Below, piece after piece: positions 25,528 to 34,098 of a DNA stretch of 64,000 nt (position 1 is the first letter of the stretch; the number at the start of each line of letters is the position of its first letter). Under the pieces are notes generated by a model. It searched no databases, was not told the origin of the DNA, and saw only the letters and a list, made by a program, of their open reading frames with translations. Origin of the DNA: Flavobacterium sp. MFBS3-15 (GTDB lineage Bacteria; Bacteroidota; Bacteroidia; Flavobacteriales; Flavobacteriaceae); assembly GCF_026107645.2 (NCBI RefSeq), contig NZ_JAPCHV010000004.1:62001-126000 (forward strand), written 5' to 3'. The position numbers were made by a program, and so were the translations under genes.

Positions 25528-27819
25528 TTACCTTATCATGGAAAAATGGCCCCTTACTTTTTTTCCATTTTCCAGTTCTATCAAAAACCAGTAGTCAGTA
25601 GCAGGCAGGGGAGCACCGTTATAGGTTCCGTCCCATCCCTGATCATTGCCACTGAAACCTGTTATGATCTTTCCATAGCGATCGAAAACGGTTACAAAAA
25701 TACCGGGACGGTTGTAGCTGAACGGTATCCTCCATATATCGTTGATGCCGTCGCCATTGGGCGTAAAGAATAGCGGATAGTCCAGCACAACAACACTTTG
25801 CCGGTATACCGGTCCGCAACCGTTAACATCACGGATGTAGACAATGTACACTCCTGATGCCAAATGGCTGAACACCGGGCTTTCCTGCCAGTCGTTTCCG
25901 TTGAGTGAATATTCATACGTTCCAATGCCTACCGGCAAAACGGTAACAGCATTGTCATTTCCGGTAAAGTCTTTTATGTCAAAATCAGCACCCGTGGCCC
26001 GGCCTGACGGAATTACGGTAAATGTTTTACTGCCCTCGCAACCGAAGCTGTTGGTTACTGTCACTGTATAAGTGCCGGGCTCGTCGACAGTTATTGTCCG
26101 GGTGGTTTGTACCGGGTTGGTATCCCAGCTGTACGAACTGTAAGCCCCGGCATCAAGGGTAATATCGGCAACATCATCACACAATATCACTTCCTCATCG
26201 GCAAAAGCATCCCCGAATGAATGGACAATAAGGCGTACTTCGGCAATACCATAGCAATCGCTGCCGCTGTTGATGCGGGCATAAACAATTTGTTCATCTT
26301 CAACCGTATTGCTGAAGTTTGAAGCATCTGTCACCGGATTGGCAAATGTAAGTGCATCGCTATATGATGTGTAGAACTTTACCTGCAATCCTGCTGGGAG
26401 GGATGCCAGTATTTCGGTTTCGGCTGTGGTAAGGTCAAAATGGAAAAGGCCGTCATCGGTACCATCGGTATCGCATTCTTCTAACGGGGTTGGGTCAGCC
26501 ACCGTATTGTTGGACACCGCAAGCGTTACCGATGCAATGCCCGTACAGTCGAAATTGTTGCGTAATACTACATATATTGTCTGTCCGGCACTTGTGTTCT
26601 CATAAGCACTAATGTTGGCGATTGGGCCGGAACCGTCAGCGTTCAGATAATAGCCTACAACCGAGAGGTTCGGATCGCCATTTACGGCCAGTTGGCCGGC
26701 CTGCCCGAGATTGAATGTTGTAAAGCCGTCGTTATCTTCATCGCATTGCAGCAACGTATAGTTGCCCAGTAAAAGCGGGGCAGCATATTCAAGGCGTATC
26801 TGGCCGGTAGTGGTACAGGTTGGGCCAAAGCTTACCTCCACGGTATAATCACCTGTGGCTGTCACATTATAAGTTGCACCGGTCGCCCCCGGAATAGGGT
26901 TTGTGCCGTTGTACCATTGCCATGCCGTAGCTCCATTAAAATTGGCATCCAGTTCAAAGGTTTCGCCGCTGCACAGCGGGTTGCCGGCAGCAATAAGCCT
27001 GTCGGGTCCAATGTCCAGCGTCGCGCTAAAGCTGCCACCCCCAAGGAATATGGCTGAATCATACAGGTTGTTGCCCTGGTCGGCAATAACAAGTTTTATA
27101 TGATAGGTTTGCCCGGCCTCCACATCCGATTCGGCTGTGAGTATAACCGTTTGCCCGTTAAAGTTTATCGGCGAATTAGAGGGATTAAACTGGTCAAAGT
27201 ATTGTTCGTTTGCCGCGGGGCATACGCCCTGGCCGCGTACAGTGTTTACCCTGACAGGGGTGTTGGTTCCGGGTACGACGGCAAGGTTGGTATAGGCACC
27301 GGTACTATTAGCCTTCTTCAGCAAAAAGGCAAAACCATCAGTATAGTTGCACTGGTTCGGAGAGTTGATGCTGGTAAGGTATTGCTCCGAAGCAAAAATG
27401 TAATCGAAACTGATGTGGCTGGTATAGGGCGTAAAGTCAAATTCCAGCACCGTCGCATTAATGGTACCGTTTACGCCAAGAGCCTGCTCCAGGTCGGCAT
27501 CGCCACCCCAAGACGTGTTGCCTTCGCTTAAAAGTGAATTGTTGGGCCCCGGTGCCGATGCTGCAAATCCGGTACTCAGGATGATGCCATTGGCAAAGGG
27601 GAAAGAGGATGCCCCGGCTGTAAAGTAGCCAAAGCTAGGGCCTCCGGCTCCGCCTGTCCACCCGTTTACCACTACATTGGTAACCTGGGCGCATGAATTG
27701 CTCACAAGCGCATCTGCCAGCTGTTGTGCGGTATAATTGTCGTTTACCTGTATGTTTTGTGCCGATGCCATGCCACCAACAAGTGACAGCGCAAAGAATA
27801 AAGCGAGTCGTTTCACCAT
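25528..27819 (-). CDS. T9SS type B surface protein with choice-of-anchor L domain
   Basis: A 763-residue secreted protein; signal peptide MVKRLALFFALSLVGGMASAQ. Residues 25-270 form a choice-of-anchor L domain (TAQQLADALVSNSCAQVTNV, FDYIFASEQYL, GFAFLLKKANSTGAY). An Ig/PKD-like domain follows (CSGETFELDANFNGATAWQWYNG), then two copies of the Asp-rich module (CDEDNDGFTTFNLGQ and CDTDGTDDGLFHFDLT). The CHU_C type B sorting domain ends it (FFTPNGDGINDIWRIP to GHFSMIR). It has its own consensus promoter inside the 3' end of the upstream ABC permease gene. Confidence 0.93.
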   Translation of the reverse strand: MVKRLALFFALSLVGGMASAQNIQVNDNYTAQQLADALVSNSCAQVTNVVVNGWTGGAGGPSFGYFTAGASSFPFANGIILSTGFAASAPGPNNSLLSEGNTSWGGDADLEQALGVNGTINATVLEFDFTPYTSHISFDYIFASEQYLTSINSPNQCNYTDGFAFLLKKANSTGAYTNLAVVPGTNTPVRVNTVRGQGVCPAANEQYFDQFNPSNSPINFNGQTVILTAESDVEAGQTYHIKLVIADQGNNLYDSAIFLGGGSFSATLDIGPDRLIAAGNPLCSGETFELDANFNGATAWQWYNGTNPIPGATGATYNVTATGDYTVEVSFGPTCTTTGQIRLEYAAPLLLGNYTLLQCDEDNDGFTTFNLGQAGQLAVNGDPNLSVVGYYLNADGSGPIANISAYENTSAGQTIYVVLRNNFDCTGIASVTLAVSNNTVADPTPLEECDTDGTDDGLFHFDLTTAETEILASLPAGLQVKFYTSYSDALTFANPVTDASNFSNTVEDEQIVYARINSGSDCYGIAEVRLIVHSFGDAFADEEVILCDDVADITLDAGAYSSYSWDTNPVQTTRTITVDEPGTYTVTVTNSFGCEGSKTFTVIPSGRATGADFDIKDFTGNDNAVTVLPVGIGTYEYSLNGNDWQESPVFSHLASGVYIVYIRDVNGCGPVYRQSVVVLDYPLFFTPNGDGINDIWRIPFSYNRPGIFVTVFDRYGKIITGFSGNDQGWDGTYNGAPLPATDYWFLIELENGKKVRGHFSMIR

Positions 27820-27827
27820 AGCACCGG

Positions 27828-27860
27828 CAAAGATACTATTACAAATCCCTCTTTTTCAAA
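27828..27860 (-). promoter_or_regulatory. Consensus promoter of the choice-of-anchor L gene
   Basis: The minus strand reads TTTG (27860-27857), a 21-bp spacer, then TATCTTTG (27835-27828), the full Bacteroidota -33/-7 pattern. The -7 box lies 8 bp before the ATG, so the transcript would be nearly leaderless. The -33 box lies in the 3' end of the permease gene. Confidence 0.65.
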
Positions 27861-28681
27861 ATTCTGTACGACATTAACATAAAGAATGCTATCCAGAAGA
27901 TTACAATCGCAGCTTCGTACCAGTGTACGCCATAAAACTTGACTTCCGCAGCTGTTTGGCTTACCTGGGTTTCAATAGCACGATAGGCTTCAAAGCGGCT
28001 GATAGGTTCTTTTATGAGGTTGTACATCGATTCGAGAGGAAAAAAACCAATCACTTTTTCGGTAAGTTCAGCATCCTTGAGCACATACCATCTTAGCAAC
28101 AGGTGAATGATTTTCTCTACAATCCACCATACAAACACAAAACCTATGGCAAAAGCCGACCTGCGCACCAGTATGCCCGTAAATAAACAGAAAGAGAAAA
28201 AGGCAGTAAGTTTAAGGAAAAATCCGCCTATATGGTCGAGGCCCGAGAATACTATCGAAGCTTCATCATAGGATGAAAAGCTGTATCCCAATAAAAGCGA
28301 CAACAGGAAAATGAACACAGTAGATGCGAGCGCAAACACGACAACCGTAAGGAATTTTGTTTTGATGAACTCCTCTTTGCTCAAACCGTCAATCAGGTTT
28401 TGTTTCAGTGTACCATAGGTATATTCGTTAGCCATCATCGATACGATTACCACAGCAAGGAAAAACTTGAGTATGGAGGCGATAAAGGTATTAAAATGCC
28501 AGATATACGGGAAGTTGAAAATACCCTGGTCGGCCAGGCGGAATTCAACGCCAAAAAGCGTGAACTTGATGGATGCCATAAGGGCTATAAAGGATAGCAG
28601 GATAAAATAGGTCAGGATTAAAATCCTGCTGGCGCGGTTTTGCCACAATTTTTGAAATTCTATAGATAAAAGGCGTTTCAT
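27839..28681 (-). CDS. ABC-2-type transporter permease
   Basis: A 280-residue membrane protein with six predicted helices (for example ILILTYFILLSFIALMASI, ILKFFLAVVIVSMMANEYTYG, VVVFALASTVFIFLLSLLLG). ANEYTYGTLKQNLIDGLSKEEF is the usual ABC-2 coupling segment after helix 2. It starts 2 bp after the ATPase gene ends and is surely its partner. The substrate is unknown; the nearest families include lantibiotic immunity and Na+/gliding GldA-type exporters, but none can be picked. Confidence 0.92.
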   Translation of the reverse strand: MKRLLSIEFQKLWQNRASRILILTYFILLSFIALMASIKFTLFGVEFRLADQGIFNFPYIWHFNTFIASILKFFLAVVIVSMMANEYTYGTLKQNLIDGLSKEEFIKTKFLTVVVFALASTVFIFLLSLLLGYSFSSYDEASIVFSGLDHIGGFFLKLTAFFSFCLFTGILVRRSAFAIGFVFVWWIVEKIIHLLLRWYVLKDAELTEKVIGFFPLESMYNLIKEPISRFEAYRAIETQVSQTAAEVKFYGVHWYEAAIVIFWIAFFMLMSYRILKKRDL

Positions 28682-28683
28682 GG

Positions 28684-29589
28684 CTAAATTTCTTTTGATT
28701 GGTTAGTAAGTTGCAGGAACTGTTCTTCGAGGCTGTGTGTCCGTTTAACGAGGTGGCTCAATGTAATTCCGTTGGAAAACAGGTAGCGGTTTAGTTCCGC
28801 CGGCTCCAGCGGAGCGGAAAGGTAGGCCGTAAGTTTACCTTCATTATCCTCAACACTGCTTACTGCAGGATGTTTTTCCATTAGTTGAGTGAGTGCTTCC
28901 TGGTTTTCTGCCTGTAGTTCGAAAAAACCTTCACTGTTTAACATGCCATGAACTGTGCCATCGTACAATTTTATCCCGTGGCGCAAAACAACCACATGGC
29001 TGCATACTTTTTCCACTTCGTCCAAAAGGTGCGACGCCAGCAGGATGGTTGTGCCCTGCGAAGCGATGAGCCTGATGATGTCGCGTATCTGGCGGATGCC
29101 CTGTGGGTCGAGGCCGTTGGTAGGTTCGTCGAGTATCAGTATTTCGGGGTCGTTGAGCAGGGCAGAGGCTATGGCAAGGCGCTGCTTCATGCCCAGTGAA
29201 AAGGTTTTGAACTTGCTGTCCTTTCGTTCCCAAAGGCCAACCAGTGTGAGCTTTTCTTCGATTTTATTGTAAGATGTTCCCTTTATTTTGCATACCAGCT
29301 TCAGGTTGTCATAAGCCGACATATAGGGATAGAAATTGGGGCGCTCTATAATAGCACCTACTTTTTTAAGGGCCTCATGGGTTTCAAGCTGCCCGCCGAA
29401 CCAGCTGTAAGAGCCGGAAGTTTTGTTCACGACGCTCAGGATGATGCCCAGCGTGGTTGATTTTCCGCTGCCATTAGGGCCGAGTATGCCGTATACATTC
29501 CCTTTTTTAATCTCAAAGGATACATTGTTTACTGCATCCACCCTGCCAAACCTTTTGTCGAGGTTGTTGATGGTTAAAATGGTTTCCAA
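28684..29589 (-). CDS. ABC transporter ATP-binding protein
   Basis: A 301-residue ATPase starting at TTG 29589; the two codons before it are ATT. Walker A is GPNGSGKST at 37-45, the signature is FSLGMKQRLAIASALLNDPE, Walker B is ILILDEPTNGLDP and the H-loop lies in LLASHLLDEVEKVC. The C-terminal 80 residues after the ATPase core are a regulatory extension common in ABC-2 exporters of the BcrA/GldA/CcmA type. It is the first gene of a two-gene transporter operon. Confidence 0.94.
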   Translation of the reverse strand: METILTINNLDKRFGRVDAVNNVSFEIKKGNVYGILGPNGSGKSTTLGIILSVVNKTSGSYSWFGGQLETHEALKKVGAIIERPNFYPYMSAYDNLKLVCKIKGTSYNKIEEKLTLVGLWERKDSKFKTFSLGMKQRLAIASALLNDPEILILDEPTNGLDPQGIRQIRDIIRLIASQGTTILLASHLLDEVEKVCSHVVVLRHGIKLYDGTVHGMLNSEGFFELQAENQEALTQLMEKHPAVSSVEDNEGKLTAYLSAPLEPAELNRYLFSNGITLSHLVKRTHSLEEQFLQLTNQSKEI

Positions 29590-29680
29590 AATAATTGATT
29601 TATCGGTTGTATAAGTAGGACGACGTTACAATTGTTTTGTTACCGTAAATGTGAAAAAAGATTTTTTAGGATGGAGAAAG

Positions 29681-29741
29681 ATAATAGATAATAGATGAGA
29701 GATGAAAGACGAATAGAAAATAGAAAATAGAAAATAGAAAT
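29681..29741 (-). repeat. Heptad array abutting a stop codon
   Basis: On the plus strand eight 7-bp units and one 8-bp unit run from 29681 to 29744: ATAATAG twice, ATGAGAG, ATGAAAG, ACGAATAG, AAAATAG three times, then AAATTTA, which runs into the stop codon (29744-29742) of the outer-membrane protein gene. The sense unit is close to CTATTTT. Confidence 0.8.
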
Positions 29742-31601
29742 TTACTCATAAGGCACCACCGCAGGCTTGCCAATCTGGAAATCTGGTAATGCTATGTCGG
29801 TATTTTTAAACGTATTGTTTTTAAAAATGCTGTCCCCTTCACCCGGTATACTTGGATAGTAGGCAAATGAAACCTGAAAGCTGTTAAAAACAAGGTAGTC
29901 GTTATAAACAAGAAGCCCTATTCCTACTTTGCTGTACAGCCTGCTTTCATAGAGCTTGTGCTGCTCATCACCTATGACACCCAGTGTAACATTAGCAAAA
30001 GGGTTGAGGCGGAATCCAAAAAGGGTCCATGGGGAGTAGCCTTGTGTCTGCAATGTAAGGAGCGCTTTTTTAGTACCTAGGAGCGTCCGGCTGTTAAAGC
30101 CCATTATTCCGGTATCGCCATTAAGGCTCAGTTGGTCGGTAATGATGGGGAATCGGTTGTCGCCAAGTACGATAACCGGTTTGATAAAATGACGGAACCG
30201 CCATTCACCCCATTCTTTAATATCGGTAAAATAGAGGCCTTCCAGCTTGAGGGTGGTTTGGTCAGTACGATTACCGTAAAAGAAAGATCCCAGCTCTACA
30301 TTAGCGCTCATAAAGCCCCAGTCATAGTAGTTACCAAACGCATATCGTCCGCCCAGGTAGAGCCGTCGTTCCCAATTCTTGTCCTGCATTCCTGCAGTTA
30401 GGGAATAGACTTTACCTATCGGGATATCCTCAACAATATCGTAATTAAACAGAAATTTGTCCTGTACGAATTTTCGCGATGTGATACCTATGCTTGCCAG
30501 ATACAGCTTTTCATCAGAATAAAATCCTATGGAGTCAAATTCCACGGTAGGCTGTTCTTTATAATGCTGGTTAAAAAAGCGTCCCGTAGTTACCAGCCTT
30601 GTAGTTCGTTCTTCCTCGCTATCTCCTTTGTAGATTTTCCAGGAGTAGCCCGCCCAGTAATCCTGCGCATCCGAACGGTAGTCTTGCATTGACCATTCCA
30701 GGTTGGCATTGGGAAGTGAATCCCGCTCGAGCCGCGACTCAAAATACACGCCGCCTGCCCACTTGGTGTAGGCCGAGAAGAAGTTGCGCTGTACCCCCAC
30801 GCTTTTTAGTGAGTTGTCGCTTTTCCATATCTGGTAATTAACGGTGGTGTTGATGTAGGTATTCATAATATTCGGTATCGTGTACCGGGCCAGATACCCT
30901 GTCTGGCCGCTATCAAAACGTTTGTCGAATTCGTTCCGGAATTCGTGTCCCAATCCCATGAAATTTCTTTCTGTCAGCTCTAATGATGTACCCGAACTCG
31001 ATGCAGAACCATTTGGTATAAGGCTCCATGAGTCCAGAACACGTATGTCTACATCTACAGAATCTTTACTTCCGGGAATGGGTACAGGGCGTATGGTAAC
31101 ACGCCTTACATAGCGCTGGCTTCGTATCAAACGTTCCGATTCCTGCACAAGCAGTGAGTCTAAAGGCTGATTGCGCTTAAACAACAGCAGGTTTTTTACA
31201 GCAAGTACTTTAGTTTTTAGGTGGATACCGTTTCCGAACTTTTCGAGCCAGGCTTCGGGTTTTTGCGTTGTGTCATTGATGGAATAGCCAAATGGGTCGA
31301 GTGTTTCAACATTGATGTTCCGTACAATCCTGCCTTCAAATTTAGTGTAATTGATGGTCATTTCAGGTGTACGGCTTTTGGTCTTTTTGCGTCGCTGGGA
31401 GAGTTCTTGCTTTTTGACGGGCTTAAAAATAAGCTTGTGTATAAATTTGGTGAAGTTTTTCCGCTTGGAAAAGTTTTCAATATTTTTATACATCTTGTCC
31501 TGCTTCTCCTTTACGGTGTCTTTTTGTACAGGAACCTGCGCCGCCACAGGGGCAACGGCAATGAATGCCAATAGCAGCAGCAATTTAAATTTTAAGGCCA
31601 T
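29742..31601 (-). CDS. Outer-membrane beta-barrel protein with POTRA-like region
   Basis: A 619-residue protein with a signal peptide (MALKFKLLLLLAFIAVAPVAAQ) and a basic linker. Residues 85-215 look like POTRA-type strands (GRIVRNINVETLDPFGYSIND, LIRSQRYVRRVTIRPVP). The rest has the alternating amphipathic strands of an Omp85/BamA-TamA-like barrel (YLARYTIPNIMNTYINTTVNY, GYSPWTLFGFRLNPFANVTLG). It lacks the full set of five POTRA domains, so it is not BamA itself. Insertion or translocation of envelope proteins is inferred from the fold only. No C-terminal aromatic signature is obvious. Confidence 0.78.
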   Translation of the reverse strand: MALKFKLLLLLAFIAVAPVAAQVPVQKDTVKEKQDKMYKNIENFSKRKNFTKFIHKLIFKPVKKQELSQRRKKTKSRTPEMTINYTKFEGRIVRNINVETLDPFGYSINDTTQKPEAWLEKFGNGIHLKTKVLAVKNLLLFKRNQPLDSLLVQESERLIRSQRYVRRVTIRPVPIPGSKDSVDVDIRVLDSWSLIPNGSASSSGTSLELTERNFMGLGHEFRNEFDKRFDSGQTGYLARYTIPNIMNTYINTTVNYQIWKSDNSLKSVGVQRNFFSAYTKWAGGVYFESRLERDSLPNANLEWSMQDYRSDAQDYWAGYSWKIYKGDSEEERTTRLVTTGRFFNQHYKEQPTVEFDSIGFYSDEKLYLASIGITSRKFVQDKFLFNYDIVEDIPIGKVYSLTAGMQDKNWERRLYLGGRYAFGNYYDWGFMSANVELGSFFYGNRTDQTTLKLEGLYFTDIKEWGEWRFRHFIKPVIVLGDNRFPIITDQLSLNGDTGIMGFNSRTLLGTKKALLTLQTQGYSPWTLFGFRLNPFANVTLGVIGDEQHKLYESRLYSKVGIGLLVYNDYLVFNSFQVSFAYYPSIPGEGDSIFKNNTFKNTDIALPDFQIGKPAVVPYE

Positions 31602-31719
31602 CCCTGTTTAAGCGAAATATTCGTGAAAATTAGGAAATATAAACCTAACAAAAACCTAAAATAGGCACCGTTAGTATATTTTACGAAGGATTTAACAGCA
31701 AAAAAGAGGCCGGAGGAAG

Positions 31720-31792
31720 TTTATTTGTTGATGGGATTATTTGTTGATGCGTTTAAGGGCTGTATTATCAAATAAACGCATCAACAAATAAA
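31720..31792 (-). repeat. Long hairpin with internal 16-bp direct repeat after a stop codon
   Basis: A perfect 19-bp inverted repeat (31737-31755 with 31773-31791, 17-nt spacer) begins 5 bp beyond the stop codon of the nucleoid-associated protein gene. The outer arm is also duplicated in direct orientation: TTATTTGTTGATG at 31721-31733 and 31737-31749, a 16-bp period. It may terminate transcription, but it lacks a long T run. Confidence 0.75.
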
Positions 31793-31796
31793 CTAA

Positions 31797-32855
31797 TTAA
31801 CCTTTTTGTTCTTTATTGAAATATACAAGATAATAATACATCTGCTTTTCTTCGTCCCAGCCTTTTTCTACAAATTTCTCGGCGCTTTCAGGGTTAATGA
31901 AGTCGAGCTTTATCTGGATGTTGGTGTCAAGGTTGATCACGTTCTTCATTTTCCTGCGGGCATCGCTTACTGCGGCATTGGCAATAGGGAAGGAAGTTAC
32001 GTCCTCAATGCTGTATTTCGGCGCTTTTTCTTCTTTATAATGCTTGAATTCAGGTATAAGGTCGGGGTTGTCCAATACCTCATTAAGGAAGCTGGTTTCT
32101 TCGAAGTCGTCGTTTTTGGCAAAGTAGTTTACCGAACGGTTCATGAACATCACTTCCTCCTTTTTATCTTCGGCAGGAAGTACCACATCCTTAGCAAAAT
32201 CCTGGCAGAACTTAAGGTATTTTTTAGTAATGAAGTTTTCGTCCTGGAAGGCATCTACCGAAAGGAAGTGTTCCAGCCAGTAACGCGCATCATAGCGGTT
32301 GCTGTCGATGGTCAGTATTTTGTAGCCTTCTTCTTTTTTGTAATTGAAGATGATACAGCCCTTATCGAGCTTGTTCAGGTTGATGCCCTGCTGTAGCATG
32401 ATTTCAAGGTTGCTTCCCCTTTCCTCGAATTGGAGGAAGTCGGTCTTGATCTCGCTTTTGAAAATACCTATAGCATCTACCGGGTTATTATCGATGGTAA
32501 GGTGGGTAAAATATGCGACATAAACCTCCCCGTTCTTGATATGCGGGTGGTTTGACTGCTCGAACAAGTGCTTTGTTATTTTTTTGGAAACTTCATGTAC
32601 CGTCGATGGATTTGTAAATATCTCTGAGGCGAAGTTATACATGTCGTGGTAGTCCAAATGCACATCGTGGGCAAACTGGAAATAATTTTCCTCCTTGTCA
32701 CGGAATGGCTTGAAGAAATATTCCTTAAGCAGCGGTACGATCTCGTCGTTAAGGCCGTATGGCTGCTCTGATAAAAATATGGCCTCGTTGCGGCTTTTGT
32801 TGCCTACGCGGTGTACTGACAGGCTTTCAATGTGAGTGTTAAACAGGTTGATCAT
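31797..32855 (-). CDS. 37-kDa nucleoid-associated protein (NdpA/YejK family)
   Basis: A 352-residue cytoplasmic protein of the NA37/NdpA family: MINLFNTHIESLSVHRVGNK at the start, then FAHDVHLDYHDMYNFASEIF, YVAYFTHLTIDNNPVDAIGIFKS and the C-terminal RRKMKNVINLDTNIQIKLD. E. coli YejK is a nucleoid-associated DNA-binding protein; the role in Bacteroidota is unknown but the family is widespread there. It is a single gene flanked by repeat spacers on both sides. Confidence 0.92.
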   Translation of the reverse strand: MINLFNTHIESLSVHRVGNKSRNEAIFLSEQPYGLNDEIVPLLKEYFFKPFRDKEENYFQFAHDVHLDYHDMYNFASEIFTNPSTVHEVSKKITKHLFEQSNHPHIKNGEVYVAYFTHLTIDNNPVDAIGIFKSEIKTDFLQFEERGSNLEIMLQQGINLNKLDKGCIIFNYKKEEGYKILTIDSNRYDARYWLEHFLSVDAFQDENFITKKYLKFCQDFAKDVVLPAEDKKEEVMFMNRSVNYFAKNDDFEETSFLNEVLDNPDLIPEFKHYKEEKAPKYSIEDVTSFPIANAAVSDARRKMKNVINLDTNIQIKLDFINPESAEKFVEKGWDEEKQMYYYLVYFNKEQKG

Positions 32856-32874
32856 TGTGTGAGTGGAAAAGTCT

Positions 32875-32996
32875 CAAAGTTGCAAAGTAGCAAAGTACCT
32901 GCAACTATTTAGTTATTATTAAATTGTTTGAATTATATCTTTTGAAGCTGGCCCTTAAAACTTTGCAACTTTGTTACTTGTAACTTTGCAACTTTT
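32875..32996 (-). repeat. Octad/heptad word array with long-range inverted repeat
   Basis: CAAAGTTGCAAAGT (32875-32888) is an exact reverse complement of 32960-32973. Around the right arm, TTTG/CTTG/TTTT cores fall at 32962, 32970, 32977, 32985 and 32993 (steps 8, 7, 8, 8). On the left, CAAA falls at 32875, 32883 and 32891 (steps of 8). The right end abuts the stop codon of the pRiA4b-like gene at 32997. Confidence 0.7.
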
Positions 32997-33542
32997 TTAA
33001 TTCCAATTATGGTCATCAAACTCCCCGCCTCCCACGTTGAAATCATCGTCGAACATGTCGAGGTCTTCCTCATCATAATCATCATCAAATTCACCATACA
33101 GGTCATCTTCAGCCCCGTCGGCACCAAAAGCGATATCGGGAGCATTGGCAGGCATTTCGCCGTGGGCAAAAAGCAGTTCAGGATAGGCAACCCCGGTTTC
33201 GGCTTCTTCAACTGCCGCAAGCTCTACAAAAAAGGTCCACATATTCAGGAAGTCATATACGTAGATGATCTTTTTATTCTCTTCATTCAGCGTGCTGCCC
33301 AGTATATAGTCGGCCATGGTCTTTTGTTCGCCCGGGGTGTCTCCGGTATCAAACAAAGGTATTTCCTCATCCTGTGTCCATTCGTCATCACACGTGTAGA
33401 ATGAGGCGATCTCAAGCCCGTCAAAGCCAAAAGCATTTACAATAGCGTTGTGCAGGTCTTCGAGCGTATCTTCGTCAAGGATAGCAATATCCCTGAAAAT
33501 GTCCTCTTCCGTGTCCAGTATTACCCTAAATTTATAAACCAT
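32997..33542 (-). CDS. Plasmid pRiA4b ORF-3-like protein
   Basis: A 181-residue protein. Residues 1-60 match the pRiA4b ORF-3 (PF07929) pattern: MVYKFRVILD, FRDIAILDEDTLEDLHNAIV, FGFDGLEIASFYTCDDEW; and ADYILGSTLNEENKKIIYVYDF later. The C-terminal 50 residues are very acidic (strings of Asp and Glu), suggesting a disordered tail that may mimic nucleic acid. The domain name comes from plasmids and insertion elements, but no transposase is near, so this is an ordinary chromosomal gene. Its function is unknown. Confidence 0.82.
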   Translation of the reverse strand: MVYKFRVILDTEEDIFRDIAILDEDTLEDLHNAIVNAFGFDGLEIASFYTCDDEWTQDEEIPLFDTGDTPGEQKTMADYILGSTLNEENKKIIYVYDFLNMWTFFVELAAVEEAETGVAYPELLFAHGEMPANAPDIAFGADGAEDDLYGEFDDDYDEEDLDMFDDDFNVGGGEFDDHNWN

Positions 33543-33582
33543 AACTTTCTGTTTTTAGAAGAACCAAAGGTAAGATTAAAAA

Positions 33583-33687
33583 CTCCAAATTTCAAATCGC
33601 AAATTTCAAATAAGCTCCAAACAACAAATTCCAAATGACAAACTTCTGTACGTCAAAAAGTTTGTCATTTGGAATTTTTTGTTTGGA
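33583..33687 (-). repeat. CAAA heptad array folding into a 29-bp hairpin
   Basis: CAAA cores start at 33586, 33593, 33600, 33607, 33618, 33625, 33632 and 33639: steps 7, 7, 7, 11, 7, 7, 7. The segment 33617-33645 is an inverted repeat of 33658-33686 with one mismatch and a 12-nt loop. The right arm ends 4 bp from the stop codon (33692-33690) of the VOC gene. It may terminate that transcript, but the internal periodicity is not explained by termination. Confidence 0.8.
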
Positions 33688-33689
33688 AT

Positions 33690-34061
33690 TTACCCCTGCG
33701 TAATCCACCATTGATTGCCAAACGGGTCTTCGAACCCTGCCGAGTAGCCATATTCCTTTTGCTCCGGTTTTTGGAGGGATGTGCCTCCCTGTTCAATTGC
33801 GGCATTGTATACCCTGTCCAGGTCTTCAACGAAAAGGAACATTCCTGCCGTTTTCTGCTTCCAGTCAGGGGTACTGCCCGCAAACATGATTACGGCATCG
33901 TGTATCTTTATTTCACCATGCATTATGCCACGGCCTTCACCGCCGGGAACAATCATCTGCTCGTCAGCATTGAACACTTTTTTGGCATATTCAAGAAATT
34001 CGACAGCCTTGTCCAGTATGAGGTAAGGCATTACAGGAAGATAAGCAGATGGTATTTTCAT
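33690..34061 (-). CDS. VOC-superfamily (glyoxalase/bleomycin-resistance-like) protein
   Basis: A protein of 123 residues when started at ATG 34061 (MKIPSAYLPVMPYLILDKAVEFLEYAKKVF). It has the paired beta-alpha-beta-beta-beta modules of the vicinal oxygen chelate fold: GRGIMHGEIKIHDAVIMFAG, then MFLFVEDLDRVYNAAIEQGG and the closing EDPFGNQWWITQ with the usual DPFGN turn. Metal ligands are likely His and Glu in these strands. It resembles PhnB-like VOC proteins; the substrate is unknown. It is probably a member of the HPP/ClC transcript, 37 bp downstream of the HPP gene. Confidence 0.9.
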   Translation of the reverse strand: MKIPSAYLPVMPYLILDKAVEFLEYAKKVFNADEQMIVPGGEGRGIMHGEIKIHDAVIMFAGSTPDWKQKTAGMFLFVEDLDRVYNAAIEQGGTSLQKPEQKEYGYSAGFEDPFGNQWWITQG

Positions 34062-34098
34062 GATCTTTTTTTGTAAAAATACAAAATGATGATGCAAC

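Noticed and set aside
31720..31792. A miniature transposable element (MITE)
   Set aside because: No flanking target duplication and no transposase-like ends were seen; the fit with the other stop-codon arrays is better.
32997..33542. A mobile element, because of the pRiA4b/IS1096 domain name
   Set aside because: No transposase, integrase or terminal repeats lie near; the gene looks chromosomal.
33583..33687. A CRISPR-like array
   Set aside because: Units are 7 bp with no separate spacers and no cas genes are near.
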